From Muribaculaceae bacterium (lineage in GTDB: Bacteria; Bacteroidota; Bacteroidia; Bacteroidales; Muribaculaceae): 64,000 bases of DNA. Below the pieces are notes generated by a model. The model ran no database searches. It saw only the letters and a list, made by a program, of their open reading frames with translations, and was not told the origin of the DNA. Of this stretch, positions 43,948 through 52,263 are shown piece after piece. The stretch spans positions 17,582-81,581 of the forward strand of contig VSPD01000006.1 in NCBI GenBank assembly GCA_009775125.1. The letters are read 5' to 3'. A program made the position numbers and the translations under genes. Each line of letters starts with the position of its first letter. Position 1 is the stretch's first letter.

Positions 43948-45735
43948 CTATTTTGCGGGGGTGAAGTCGACGATGTAGGTGCGGTTGTCGCGGAAGGTGT
44001 TGTAGGTGCTTTTTTGGCGGCCGTTTACAACGAAGCCGAAGCCGCGGTTGGGGGGCGATGAGAGGGAGTTGTTGCAGATGTGACGCAGGGTGATGCCGTC
44101 TTTTTCGGGCACTTCCACGGAGTTTTCGATGCGTATCTCGCGCACGAGCACGTCGTAGATGCCGAAGGCTGTGGCGAAGTGGTTGTCGACATGGTCGGCC
44201 ACCTTATATGCCGCGTAGCCGGGGCGCGTGCCGTTCTCGCTCATATAGGCCGCCTGGTCGGGGGCGTCGTAGGGCGATTCGCACTGGAAGAAATATGTGC
44301 GGCCGTGCTCGCCGTTCCACAGGGTCTGGTATTGCTGGAAATGCTCGTTGAACAAGCCGTACATCGTCACGTGGTCGCCGTTTACGACAAGGCCGTTGGG
44401 GGCGGTGTTCACGGCCCAGCCCACGGAGCCGCGCACGCCGTGGTCGGCGCGCCAAATCCAGAAGTGGTCGCCGATTACGTCGTTGGAGTTGATAACGACG
44501 GTGCGGTCGACATGCACGGGGGCGCTGCGGAAGCCGCCGACGCGGAAGAACAGGTCGGAGAGCACCGTGGGGTCGGCGTCGTGGCGCACGTCAGAGGTGG
44601 AGTCGCCCACGCAGATAAGCGACGACGATGAGTAGTGGGCGTCGAACATGAGCGAGGCCACCGACACGCCGTCGACATCGGCGATGCGGATTGCCGTGTC
44701 GGGATTGCCTTCGCCGGGGATGAGCGTGGCGAGGCCGAGGCCGAGAACGATTGTGCCGGGGCGGGTGATATGGAGGGGCTGGTCGAGCACGTACATGCCG
44801 GGGGTGAACAGCAGGTGCTTTCCGGAGGCAAGGGCGGAATTCATCTCGCCGGTTTCCATGCCGGGCTTCACGATGAGAAAGTCGTCGACAAGGTCGTAGG
44901 CTGTGCCTTCGCCCATCGATGTGCGCGAGTAGGAGAGGCCTTTGCTGTCGCGGCGCAGAGCCGGACGGAACACTTTATAGCGGCCGTCGGTGTCGATGAA
45001 CAGGAACGGCTTTTCGCGGACTACGGGAGTGGTGGCGATATATGTGACGTTGCCGCCGCGGTCCCAGTTGTCGGTGTATCCGGCCATGTCTACCTCCGGG
45101 CCAAGTTCCACGCCCTGGAAGCAGTAGTTGTATTTTTCTTCGCGGAAGAGGCCGCGGCCTTTGTTGAGCACGGAGTTACGGTAGTACCATTGCTGCTGGT
45201 GGTCGCTGCCGGCCGGGGCGGCGAAATAGCAGTCGGCGGCATATCCTCCGCTCACCCAACCGTTGCCCTGCTGGGTGCGCAGGGTGCGTTCGGAATAGAC
45301 GCGGCGCAGCGGAGCGGCTTGCGACACGGCCCATTCAAATGTCTCGGGTTCGTCGTAGGATTCTGGACCTATTACAGAGAAGTTTTCGGCAGAACGCCAG
45401 AAGGTGCATGTGCCGTTGTCGTCGCGCAGGGGCGAGGGGGTGTGCACATTGGAGAGTTTCACGTCGTAGGGGGTACGTCCCAGTCCGGCAATCTGCATGT
45501 AGTAGGGCACGTTGAGGCGTCCGGCGGCAGTGTAGTCGCCGGGTTTGAACAGCACGGCGTAGCGGTGGGCGCTGAACTGGTCGTGGAGCATCGAATCGTG
45601 GATGGCGTTGATTTCGCGGCTAATTGCCGTCGGGTCGTCGTCGGGCCCGTAGATTTTCACCTGCGGTCCGAGCAAATCGGCATACATTGGCGTGGCCAAG
45701 CACATCAATGACAGGGTAAATAAAAAATGTTTCAT
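43948..45735 (-). CDS. Secreted parallel beta-helix protein, possibly GH55-like
   Basis: The 595-residue protein has a signal peptide (MKHFLFTLSLMCLATPMYA). LVVNGDHVTMYGLFNEHFQ, QTLWNGEHGRTYFFQCE and PYDAPDQAAYM match Streptomyces secreted proteins often labelled as F5/8-type or adenylyl cyclase. I read them as double beta-helix, related to GH55 exo-beta-1,3-glucanases. That fits the GH81 pair elsewhere, but the catalytic residue is not assigned. A clean promoter lies just upstream. Confidence 0.65.
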   Translation of the reverse strand: MKHFLFTLSLMCLATPMYADLLGPQVKIYGPDDDPTAISREINAIHDSMLHDQFSAHRYAVLFKPGDYTAAGRLNVPYYMQIAGLGRTPYDVKLSNVHTPSPLRDDNGTCTFWRSAENFSVIGPESYDEPETFEWAVSQAAPLRRVYSERTLRTQQGNGWVSGGYAADCYFAAPAGSDHQQQWYYRNSVLNKGRGLFREEKYNYCFQGVELGPEVDMAGYTDNWDRGGNVTYIATTPVVREKPFLFIDTDGRYKVFRPALRRDSKGLSYSRTSMGEGTAYDLVDDFLIVKPGMETGEMNSALASGKHLLFTPGMYVLDQPLHITRPGTIVLGLGLATLIPGEGNPDTAIRIADVDGVSVASLMFDAHYSSSSLICVGDSTSDVRHDADPTVLSDLFFRVGGFRSAPVHVDRTVVINSNDVIGDHFWIWRADHGVRGSVGWAVNTAPNGLVVNGDHVTMYGLFNEHFQQYQTLWNGEHGRTYFFQCESPYDAPDQAAYMSENGTRPGYAAYKVADHVDNHFATAFGIYDVLVREIRIENSVEVPEKDGITLRHICNNSLSSPPNRGFGFVVNGRQKSTYNTFRDNRTYIVDFTPAK

Positions 45736-45757
45736 ATAATTTAGGATTAAATGTCTA

Positions 45758-45789
45758 CAAAGTTACAATTTATTTCCTAAAATGACAAC
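45758..45789 (-). promoter_or_regulatory. Promoter of the beta-helix gene
   Basis: On - the order is TTG (45788-45786), 20 bases, TAACTTTG (45765 to 45758), then 22 bases to the ATG at 45735. Confidence 0.75.
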
Positions 45790-45798
45790 GTGTGTATG

Positions 45799-48282
45799 CT
45801 ATTTCGATTCGAACGAGATGGAGCATGGGAGCAGGCCGGCGGCCGAGGCGGTGACTGTGCACGGGCCGGCCGAGGCGTTGTTTTGCGCTATGACGAGGGC
45901 TTTGCCGTAGAAGGCGCGGCGAGAGTCGGCTTTGAACGGCTCGTGGGATATGGGGCTGCCGTTGTCGACACCGGCATTGAAAGCGGAGCCGTCGACGGCG
46001 AATGTGATTTCATTGTCGGCCCACGGGCATAGGTTGCCGTCGGCGTCGACTATCTCGGCGGTGATGTAGCACAGGTCGGTGCCGTCGGCCGTTATGGCCG
46101 TGCGGTCGGGGATGAGGCGGATGGCATGGGGAACGCCGGCTGTGCGGATTTCGCGACGGGCCACCTCGCGGCCGTCCTTGCGGCTCACGGCTGTGAGAGT
46201 GCCCGGCTCGAAGCGTGTGCGCCACATGGCGTGGAGGCGTTCGGGCGTCTTGGCCGATATGCCTTGTGACTTGCCGTTGATGTACAGCTCCACCTCGTCG
46301 GCATTGTTGTAGTAGGCCCACACGTCGATTTCTTCGCCGTCGGTCCAGTTCCAGTGCGGAAGGATGTGGAGCACCGTTTTGTCGGGGAGCCATTCGCTTT
46401 GATAGAGGTAATATGCGTCCTTGGGAAATCCGGCGAGGTCGACGATGCCGAAGAACGAACTGCGTGCCGGCCAGCCGTAGGGCGTGGGCTCGCCGATATA
46501 GTCGAAGCCGGTCCAGACGAACTGGCCGGAGATGAAATCGTGGTCGCGCACATAGCGCAGCGAGCGTTCGTGGGTCGAGCCCCAGGGCACATGGCAGTTG
46601 TCGTAAGACGAGCATGAGAGCGACGGGTCGAAGAACGGCTGCTCGGGGCGCGCCGGCCAGATGAATGTGGAGTCGGAGGGCATGCGGTAGTAGCCGCGGG
46701 TGGCCAGGGCCGACACGCTCTCGGTGATATTGAATGGCATGCCGGGATAGATCGCGGGCACGGTGTCGAACCATGTGTCGTGGTAGTTGTAGCCAATGAT
46801 GTCGAGTGCGCCCGAGCGGAAGAGGTGGTTGTAGGGCGCGGGCTCGTTGCAGCCGGAGGTGATGGGGCGCGTGGTGTCGAGGGCGCGAACGCGGTCGGCA
46901 AGTTTTATTGTAAGGAGCGAGTTCACCGACAGTTCTTCGTTTGCCTCGATGGCCTGCTCCTCGGCGTGTCCGAAATTGAGTATCAGGTTTGCCTCGGCGA
47001 GGGAGAGGGTGTCGGCATCGGCGTGGGTCCATTGCTCGAGCACTTCGTTGCCGATGCTCCACACGACAATCGACGGGTGGTTGCGGTCGCGGATTATCAT
47101 GTCGTCGAGGTCGCGCTCGTGCCATTGGTCGAAATAGCGGGCATAGTCGTGTGCGCTCTTGCGCTTGCGCCACATGTCGAAGGCTTCGTCCATCACGAGA
47201 AATCCCATTTGGTCGCAAAGGTCGAGAAGTTCGGGCGCGGGCGGATTGTGGGAGCAGCGTATGGCGTTGCAGCCCATTTCTTTCATTATCGACAGCTGGC
47301 GGTGTATGGCTGCACGGTTCACCACCGCGCCGAGCGCGCCGGCATCGTGGTGGAGGCATACGCCGTTGATTTTCAGCGGCCGTCCGTTGAGGAAGAAGCC
47401 TTTGTCGGCGTCGAAGCGGAACGAGCGGAAGCCGGTGGTGGTGGCATATGTGTCGAGGGTGGAGCCTGTGGAGGCGTCGTCGATGCGCGACACCACGCGG
47501 TAGAGGTTGGGACTGTCGACATCCCATAATTCAGGCGAGGCCACTGTCACTTTTTGGCATACGGTGTCGCAGGAGTTTTTTGGGGCGATGAATTCCGATG
47601 TGGCGGTGGCCACGGCGGTGCCGTCGGGGCCGGTGACTGTAGTGACCAGGCGCAGGGTGCGGTCTTTGCCTGAGGTGTTTTCCACGGCGGTGCGGATTGT
47701 CATCGTGTCGCCGCAGGTGGTGATGTAGGTGCCGTCTTTTGGTATGGATACGTCGCCGACGGTGCGGAGCCACACGTTGCGGTAGATGCCGCAGCCCGAA
47801 TACCAGCGCGAGTTGGGCTGTTCGGAATTGTCGACGCGCACGGCCACGGTGTTGTCGCCGTCGGTGAGCATGTCGGTTATGTCGATGCTGAACGATGCGT
47901 AGCCATAGGGGCGTTTGCCGGCAAATGTGCCGTTGACGTAGACGGAGCCGTTCATGTATATGCCGTCGAAGTCGAGGAATGTGCGTTGGCCGGGGCGCGG
48001 GGCTGCCGTGCGGAATGTCTTGCGGTACCATCCGATGCCGCCGGGGAGCGCTCCGCCGCCGGTGCCCGAGGGATTGTCGGCAGAAAATGCGCCCTCGATG
48101 GCCCAGTCGTGGGGCAGCGTGAGCGCGCGCCAGCCGGTGTCGTCGAAATCGCGCGATTGGGCTTCGGCAGGGTCGCCGAGGCAGAATCGCCATCCGTTGT
48201 TGAAATTCTCGCTACGCGGGTCCTCAGCCCCGGCGGTAAGCGCGGCGGCCAACAGCAAAATAAAGGAAAAAAGCCTTGTCAT
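45799..48282 (-). CDS. GH2 family glycosidase, beta-galactosidase-like, secreted
   Basis: The 827-residue protein has a signal peptide (MTRLFSFILLLAAALTAGA), a jelly-roll N-domain (NNGWRFCLGD, LPHDWAIEG), an Ig-like domain and a TIM barrel with WSIGNEVLEQW (acid/base Glu) and FNITESVSALATRG (nucleophile Glu). C-terminal Ig-like domains (HWNWTDGEEIDVWAY, then PCSISFESK) follow. The layout is common in Bacteroides GH2 enzymes. Substrate is unknown; it may take galactosides or other beta-glycosides. ATG 48282 is chosen as it starts the signal peptide; a longer frame to 48345 lacks one. Confidence 0.9.
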   Translation of the reverse strand: MTRLFSFILLLAAALTAGAEDPRSENFNNGWRFCLGDPAEAQSRDFDDTGWRALTLPHDWAIEGAFSADNPSGTGGGALPGGIGWYRKTFRTAAPRPGQRTFLDFDGIYMNGSVYVNGTFAGKRPYGYASFSIDITDMLTDGDNTVAVRVDNSEQPNSRWYSGCGIYRNVWLRTVGDVSIPKDGTYITTCGDTMTIRTAVENTSGKDRTLRLVTTVTGPDGTAVATATSEFIAPKNSCDTVCQKVTVASPELWDVDSPNLYRVVSRIDDASTGSTLDTYATTTGFRSFRFDADKGFFLNGRPLKINGVCLHHDAGALGAVVNRAAIHRQLSIMKEMGCNAIRCSHNPPAPELLDLCDQMGFLVMDEAFDMWRKRKSAHDYARYFDQWHERDLDDMIIRDRNHPSIVVWSIGNEVLEQWTHADADTLSLAEANLILNFGHAEEQAIEANEELSVNSLLTIKLADRVRALDTTRPITSGCNEPAPYNHLFRSGALDIIGYNYHDTWFDTVPAIYPGMPFNITESVSALATRGYYRMPSDSTFIWPARPEQPFFDPSLSCSSYDNCHVPWGSTHERSLRYVRDHDFISGQFVWTGFDYIGEPTPYGWPARSSFFGIVDLAGFPKDAYYLYQSEWLPDKTVLHILPHWNWTDGEEIDVWAYYNNADEVELYINGKSQGISAKTPERLHAMWRTRFEPGTLTAVSRKDGREVARREIRTAGVPHAIRLIPDRTAITADGTDLCYITAEIVDADGNLCPWADNEITFAVDGSAFNAGVDNGSPISHEPFKADSRRAFYGKALVIAQNNASAGPCTVTASAAGLLPCSISFESK

Positions 48283-48306
48283 CGTTCCATGTGTTTTAGA
48301 TTTCCA

Positions 48307-48314
48307 CAAAGATA
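48307..48314 (-). promoter_or_regulatory. -7 box for the GH2 gene
   Basis: CAAAGATA on + reads TATCTTTG on -, 24 bases before ATG 48282. The -33 box is not convincing. Confidence 0.5.
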
Positions 48315-48333
48315 CGAAAAAAGTGGGAATATT

Positions 48334-48394
48334 GTAGGAACACAAGCCTCCGGCTTGTGAAAAAATGTCACAAGCCGGAGGCTTGTGTTCCTAC
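48334..48394. repeat. Perfect 27-base inverted repeat abutting a stop codon
   Basis: GTAGGAACACAAGCCTCCGG... and its exact complement are separated by AAAAATG. The right arm ends one base before the stop codon of the ion-channel gene (48395-48397). It can form a 27-bp hairpin and is likely the transcript end signal of that gene, while lying upstream of the GH2 promoter. Confidence 0.85.
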
Positions 48395-50050
48395 TTAATA
48401 GTAATAGCCGATGGCTTTGGTTTTGAATTGCGATTGCTCGGGCATGGGGCGGGCCGGGTCGAAATGGCGGTGGAGTATGGTGGCCATTTTCCAGATTATT
48501 TCCAGGCGGTGGGGGTGTCGGGTGGTGACTTCCCAGGCAATGCGCATCGTGAATCGCTCGCTGCGCGGGTCGAGCAGCACGGGCAGATGCCGCTTGTTGG
48601 TGCCGTGGTGGCGGTGACGGTCGGCTTCGAGGCCGTAGTCGGAGGCGAGCATGGCGGTGAGCTCGTCGTACATGGAGGCGAAGCGCGGTATGTCTTTTAT
48701 GGTGAGGTTTTCGGTGTCGTCGTAGGTCTCATCGCCCTTTTTGGCTCCGATGGTGAAGTGGAAGCGCGACGGCGTCTCGGGCTCCATGCCGCCGTTGGCC
48801 GAAAGGATGAATATGACGTAGGGGCGGTCGGGAGCCTTGGCGGCGAGCCGCTCGATGTCGTCGATGAACTTGCGCATGGGAGCGTCGACGTAGCCTTCGG
48901 TGTCGCGCACCATATAGTAACTTCTTGGCGCGAGGGGATGTGGCTCGAATTCCTTGCTCACATAGTTGAAGCCTCCGAACAGGGCCAGATAATATGAGAA
49001 CCAGCCGAGTCCTGCCTCTGCATAGCAGCTTGTGGCCACGATCGTGACGTTGGAGCCGCGGTCGATGCAGTTGCCATACTCGTTGTTCGACGGAAAATGC
49101 TCCACGACAAGGCGCGGCACTGCGTCGTAGCCGCGCGGATAGGTGGAAGCGGCGTTGCGCATGCGCAGGTCCGACGCGGCGTTCACGGCGTCGACTATCT
49201 CCTGCTCGCTAAGCTGCTTCTCGGCCTGGATCGTGAGGAAGTCGACGCTCTCGGGCACATGCTGCATCAAGGTGTCGCGGCATTGCAAGCGGCGGAAGGA
49301 AGTGCGGATTTTCTCGATGTTCTCATTGTCGGCGTCGGCCTTGCGTTCCTCGTCCATCACCTCCACGAAGGCCGAGCCTATGATACCGGCAGGCACGGCG
49401 AAGATGGCTATGCCGAGTATGCCCACAATGGTGGCTATGAGTTTGCCTCCGAAGGTAATGGGGGCGTAGTCGGCAAAACCGCCGGGGTCGCCGATATATT
49501 GGGCGAAGGCCCAGGCCACGGATGTGAAGCCGTCGGAGTAGATTTCGGGCTGGGCTGAGTGCTCGACGTGGTAGAGCATTATCGACAGCACGAAGGTGAT
49601 TATCACCAGAAATTGCAGCGACACCGACATCTCGGCTTTTTTGCTGGCGAAGGCGCGGGCCAGGATATGGGAGGCGCGCATGTAGCGGAACACGCGCATC
49701 AACCGCAGCACTCGCAGGATGCGCAACGCCGAGTAGGGTATCGGAAATATGAGCGCTAGGTAGAACGGATAGGTGGATACGATGTCGACCAGGCCGTAGA
49801 AACTGAATACGTAGCGGCGGCCTCCCACCCATATTCGGAGCGCGACCTCGACAGAGAACACGGCTGTGATGACGCAGTCGGCGGCGAAAAGCACGCGCTG
49901 CCAGCGCATGGCAAAGTCGCCGAACGTCTCCACAAACGACATAAGCCCGCTGATGGCTATCAACGCCACGATGGCGCGGCGCACGGCCAGCTGCCAGCCC
50001 GTGTGGCACACCGAATCGTCGAAAAGATGGCGAAGTGTTTCTTTTGTCAT
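48395..50050 (-). CDS. Voltage-gated-type ion channel with unusual pore and unknown C-terminal domain
   Basis: Residues 1 to 230 have six helices, with S4 RILRVLRLMRVFRYMR (Arg every third residue from 110 to 125). The pore loop FTSVAWAFAQYIGDPGG lies where K+ channels have TVGYGD; the signature is absent. The S6 region FGGKLIATIVGILGIAIFAVP is well kept. Residues ~235 to 551 form a soluble domain I do not recognise, with VTIVATSCYAEAGLGWFSYYL and IFILSANGGMEPETP. Ion choice may differ from K+. The gene stands alone between repeats. Confidence 0.8.
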   Translation of the reverse strand: MTKETLRHLFDDSVCHTGWQLAVRRAIVALIAISGLMSFVETFGDFAMRWQRVLFAADCVITAVFSVEVALRIWVGGRRYVFSFYGLVDIVSTYPFYLALIFPIPYSALRILRVLRLMRVFRYMRASHILARAFASKKAEMSVSLQFLVIITFVLSIMLYHVEHSAQPEIYSDGFTSVAWAFAQYIGDPGGFADYAPITFGGKLIATIVGILGIAIFAVPAGIIGSAFVEVMDEERKADADNENIEKIRTSFRRLQCRDTLMQHVPESVDFLTIQAEKQLSEQEIVDAVNAASDLRMRNAASTYPRGYDAVPRLVVEHFPSNNEYGNCIDRGSNVTIVATSCYAEAGLGWFSYYLALFGGFNYVSKEFEPHPLAPRSYYMVRDTEGYVDAPMRKFIDDIERLAAKAPDRPYVIFILSANGGMEPETPSRFHFTIGAKKGDETYDDTENLTIKDIPRFASMYDELTAMLASDYGLEADRHRHHGTNKRHLPVLLDPRSERFTMRIAWEVTTRHPHRLEIIWKMATILHRHFDPARPMPEQSQFKTKAIGYYY

Positions 50051-50084
50051 TGAAAAAACTGAATTTAGTTATTACGAAGGCTGT

Positions 50085-50337
50085 GAAGCGCGTATGCGCT
50101 TCAAGAGAGTAGCCGTGGGTGAAGCGAAGCGTAACCCACGGTATGCGGATTTGCGAAAACTGAGGTTTTGGAGCGGAGCCTGCCGGAGCGTTCGAACGCG
50201 ACAACCGTGATGCAGAACGCTACGCTGCCGCTCGCTCCAATACCGGCAATTGTCGGCTTTTTGTAAACCGTGGGTTACGGTCGAGGCTTGGCCTCTCCCT
50301 CACCCACGGCTACTTTCGGAAATCGCTACGCGATTCA
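50085..50337 (-). repeat. Dispersed composite repeat, copy 2
   Basis: Read on -, it has GAATCGCGTAGCGATTT, a GCCGTGGGTGAGGG/CGTAACCCACGG hairpin, then GGAGCGAGCGGCAGCG...CGCTCCGGCAGGCTCC and a second CGTGGGTTACGC hairpin. Copy 1 at 25498 has the same order. It lies upstream of the channel gene and after the lipoprotein operon. No reading frame is found. Confidence 0.75.
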
Positions 50338-50362
50338 ATGCGACAAATCTTAAATTAAAGAA

Positions 50363-50398
50363 GTGATGATGCGGGCGGGGAGGCCCGGCATCATCACT
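50363..50398 (-). terminator. Terminator-like hairpin after the lipoprotein operon
   Basis: GTGATGATGC and GCATCATCAC are perfect arms around a GC-rich loop, just downstream of the stop at 50428 on -. The T-tract on - is weak (TTCTTTAATTT). Confidence 0.6.
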
Positions 50399-50427
50399 CG
50401 CGTATTTATGAATCAAAGGTTTGCAAA

Positions 50428-51060
50428 TCAATGTTCGGCCTCATAGTCGTCTATGAGGGCCTTGGCTTCTTCACGTTGGGCGTCGTTGGACGTATACGTC
50501 CAGATGTAGCTTGACACCCATCCAGAACTGGCCCCTTCTTTAAGTTCTTGATTTTCGGTGTAGTTGGGCTTCATCATCTTGTAGACTTTTTTTGCCAGGG
50601 AGAGCTTGTCCTTGATGAGGGCTTCTCTGATAATGGCCAAGAGACACGCATTGTATGGGGTTACTTCATCAATATACAATTTGGTGTGTATCTTTTGGTC
50701 GCCATCAAAGGAGCCTGTCTCCACTTGATGGTTGCCGACATTGCCTGACACGTCATTGAGGCAAAGGAGAAAGACTTTTTCTGCCTCCGGGTCGTCGGTG
50801 TCCATCAGATAGGTGGCTTCGGCTTTAAGCACTTTCGTTGCCGGCAGTATGTATTTCGTATCCAATGAGGTGCCGCCGTAGCGGTTGGCTTCGTCGAAGC
50901 GTTGGATAAGATATTCATTGGCGCCGGCGAAGTCGTTTTCAGCGAGTAGCTGGTTGAGATCTTTTTTATCGCCGTTGCCAGAGCCTCCGCAAGCAGAGCC
51001 AAGGAGCGTGAGGGCGGAAGCAATCACCGCGAGCGATAATGATTTAAGCGAAATCTTCAT
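50428..51060 (-). CDS. Lipoprotein of unknown function
   Basis: The 210-residue protein has a lipoprotein signal with the lipobox LGSAC (Cys24) and then a Gly/Ser/Asp tether. The mature part looks helical and TPR-like (NQLLAENDFAGANEYLIQRF) and has a Cys in KVFLLCLNDVSG. No family is recognised. It follows the next lipoprotein gene by 18 bases and probably works with it. Confidence 0.7.
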   Translation of the reverse strand: MKISLKSLSLAVIASALTLLGSACGGSGNGDKKDLNQLLAENDFAGANEYLIQRFDEANRYGGTSLDTKYILPATKVLKAEATYLMDTDDPEAEKVFLLCLNDVSGNVGNHQVETGSFDGDQKIHTKLYIDEVTPYNACLLAIIREALIKDKLSLAKKVYKMMKPNYTENQELKEGASSGWVSSYIWTYTSNDAQREEAKALIDDYEAEH

Positions 51061-51078
51061 GTTTAAAGTTTGTATAAA

Positions 51079-52077
51079 TTACATTCCGGTGATTACGAGG
51101 TGAACGTCGGCGAGGCCTTGCGAGCGGTTGCTTACTTTCACGCCGAGGTCTTTGCGCATGGCTTTGGCAAATTCGCGGCCCCACTGGTAGGCGGAGTATT
51201 GTGTGCCGTCGTCGTTGAGGGTCTTGATGCGCACGTTGGTGTAGGCGAGCTCGTTTTTGGTGTTGGATTTGAGTTTGTATGCGCCTTTCACGGTGTGGGT
51301 ATCCATGTAGTCGTCGGCCCAGTCGGCGTAGGTCTCGCCTTCGATGCTTTCGTCCTGGAGGTTGACGTTCGCGCCGTTTTCAACGGTGATGCGCACGGAG
51401 ATTTCGCGGCCTTTGGTGAGGATGCCGGAGAAGTAGGCTGTGAGGCCTTTGGAGATTTCGGGCATCTGCTCGTTGAGTGTTTTGGCGAATCCTTCGCCCT
51501 CGGTGTCGGCGGCTGTTGTCGACGACACTACCTTGTTGGTGTAGGGGTCGATGAACGAGAGGGTATATTCGGTGTTTTTGGCGAGAGTTTTTTTGTCGAT
51601 GGCTTGCTTGTAGTCGAGCTCGATGATGATGTCGGGGGCGGCGGTGGCAAGAAGGAGGGTCTTGGCGTCCTTGGCCAGGTCGTCGGCTTCGTCGGTGGCT
51701 TCGCGTGTTGAGAGCTGTTTGAGGGTCTGTTCAAGGTCGTTGAGGGGGTAGCCGAGTTGTGCGAACTCGTTTTGGATGGCCGACACCATAGTTTTGTTGC
51801 CGGTGTTGTTGAGCAGGTAGGCCTGATAGTCGCGCTCAACGCCGTTGGAAGTGTTTTTGAGGGCGTTGTACTTTTTGAGCATGTTGTCGGAGGGGAGCAC
51901 CATGATTTCAGGCAGGGCCTGGTCTACGGCGTTGACATTTTCTTCCATGTAGGCTTCGGAATTGTCTTCGGCTGCGGCAGTGAGCGAGTTGCCCGAAGCC
52001 GACTTGCCTCCGCCTCCGCAGGCGGTGAGCGCGATGGCCGACGCGGCCACGGCAAGGTTTAGATAGAACTTTTTCAT
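51079..52077 (-). CDS. Lipoprotein, perhaps DUF6175-like
   Basis: The 332-residue protein has a lipobox ALTAC (Cys20) then GGGGKS. ALPEIMVLPSDNMLKKYNAL, followed by YQAYLLNNTGNKTMVSAIQNEF, resembles DUF6175 proteins of Bacteroidetes (memory-based). Its role is unknown. It is the middle gene of three lipoprotein genes with the same direction. Confidence 0.7.
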   Translation of the reverse strand: MKKFYLNLAVAASAIALTACGGGGKSASGNSLTAAAEDNSEAYMEENVNAVDQALPEIMVLPSDNMLKKYNALKNTSNGVERDYQAYLLNNTGNKTMVSAIQNEFAQLGYPLNDLEQTLKQLSTREATDEADDLAKDAKTLLLATAAPDIIIELDYKQAIDKKTLAKNTEYTLSFIDPYTNKVVSSTTAADTEGEGFAKTLNEQMPEISKGLTAYFSGILTKGREISVRITVENGANVNLQDESIEGETYADWADDYMDTHTVKGAYKLKSNTKNELAYTNVRIKTLNDDGTQYSAYQWGREFAKAMRKDLGVKVSNRSQGLADVHLVITGM

Positions 52078-52123
52078 TGCAATGATATATTAAGTTAACG
52101 TTAAATTATTTATTTATCAATAG

Positions 52124-52258
52124 TGTAGGGACGCACGGTTCGTGCGTCCGGAGATTAGCGATGAAGATTATTGGAAAATGGCCGGTTGAAGGAGGACGCA
52201 CGAGCCGTGCGTCCCTACAACGTGGCAGTTTTCCACAAGCCGGAGGCTGGTGTTCCTA
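52124..52258. repeat. Palindromic GTAGGGACGCACGG repeat inside the lipoprotein operon
   Basis: Arms GTAGGGACGCACGGTTCGTG and CACGAGCCGTGCGTCCCTAC surround ~55 bases, followed by the related CACAAGCCGGAGGCTGGTGT. It resembles the cores of the MITE-like elements but lacks their outer ends. Confidence 0.7.
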
Positions 52259-52263
52259 CATAA

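Noticed and set aside
46010..47527. 505-residue frame on the - strand
   Set aside because: It is a shifted frame within the GH2 gene; extreme Arg/Pro content and no family.
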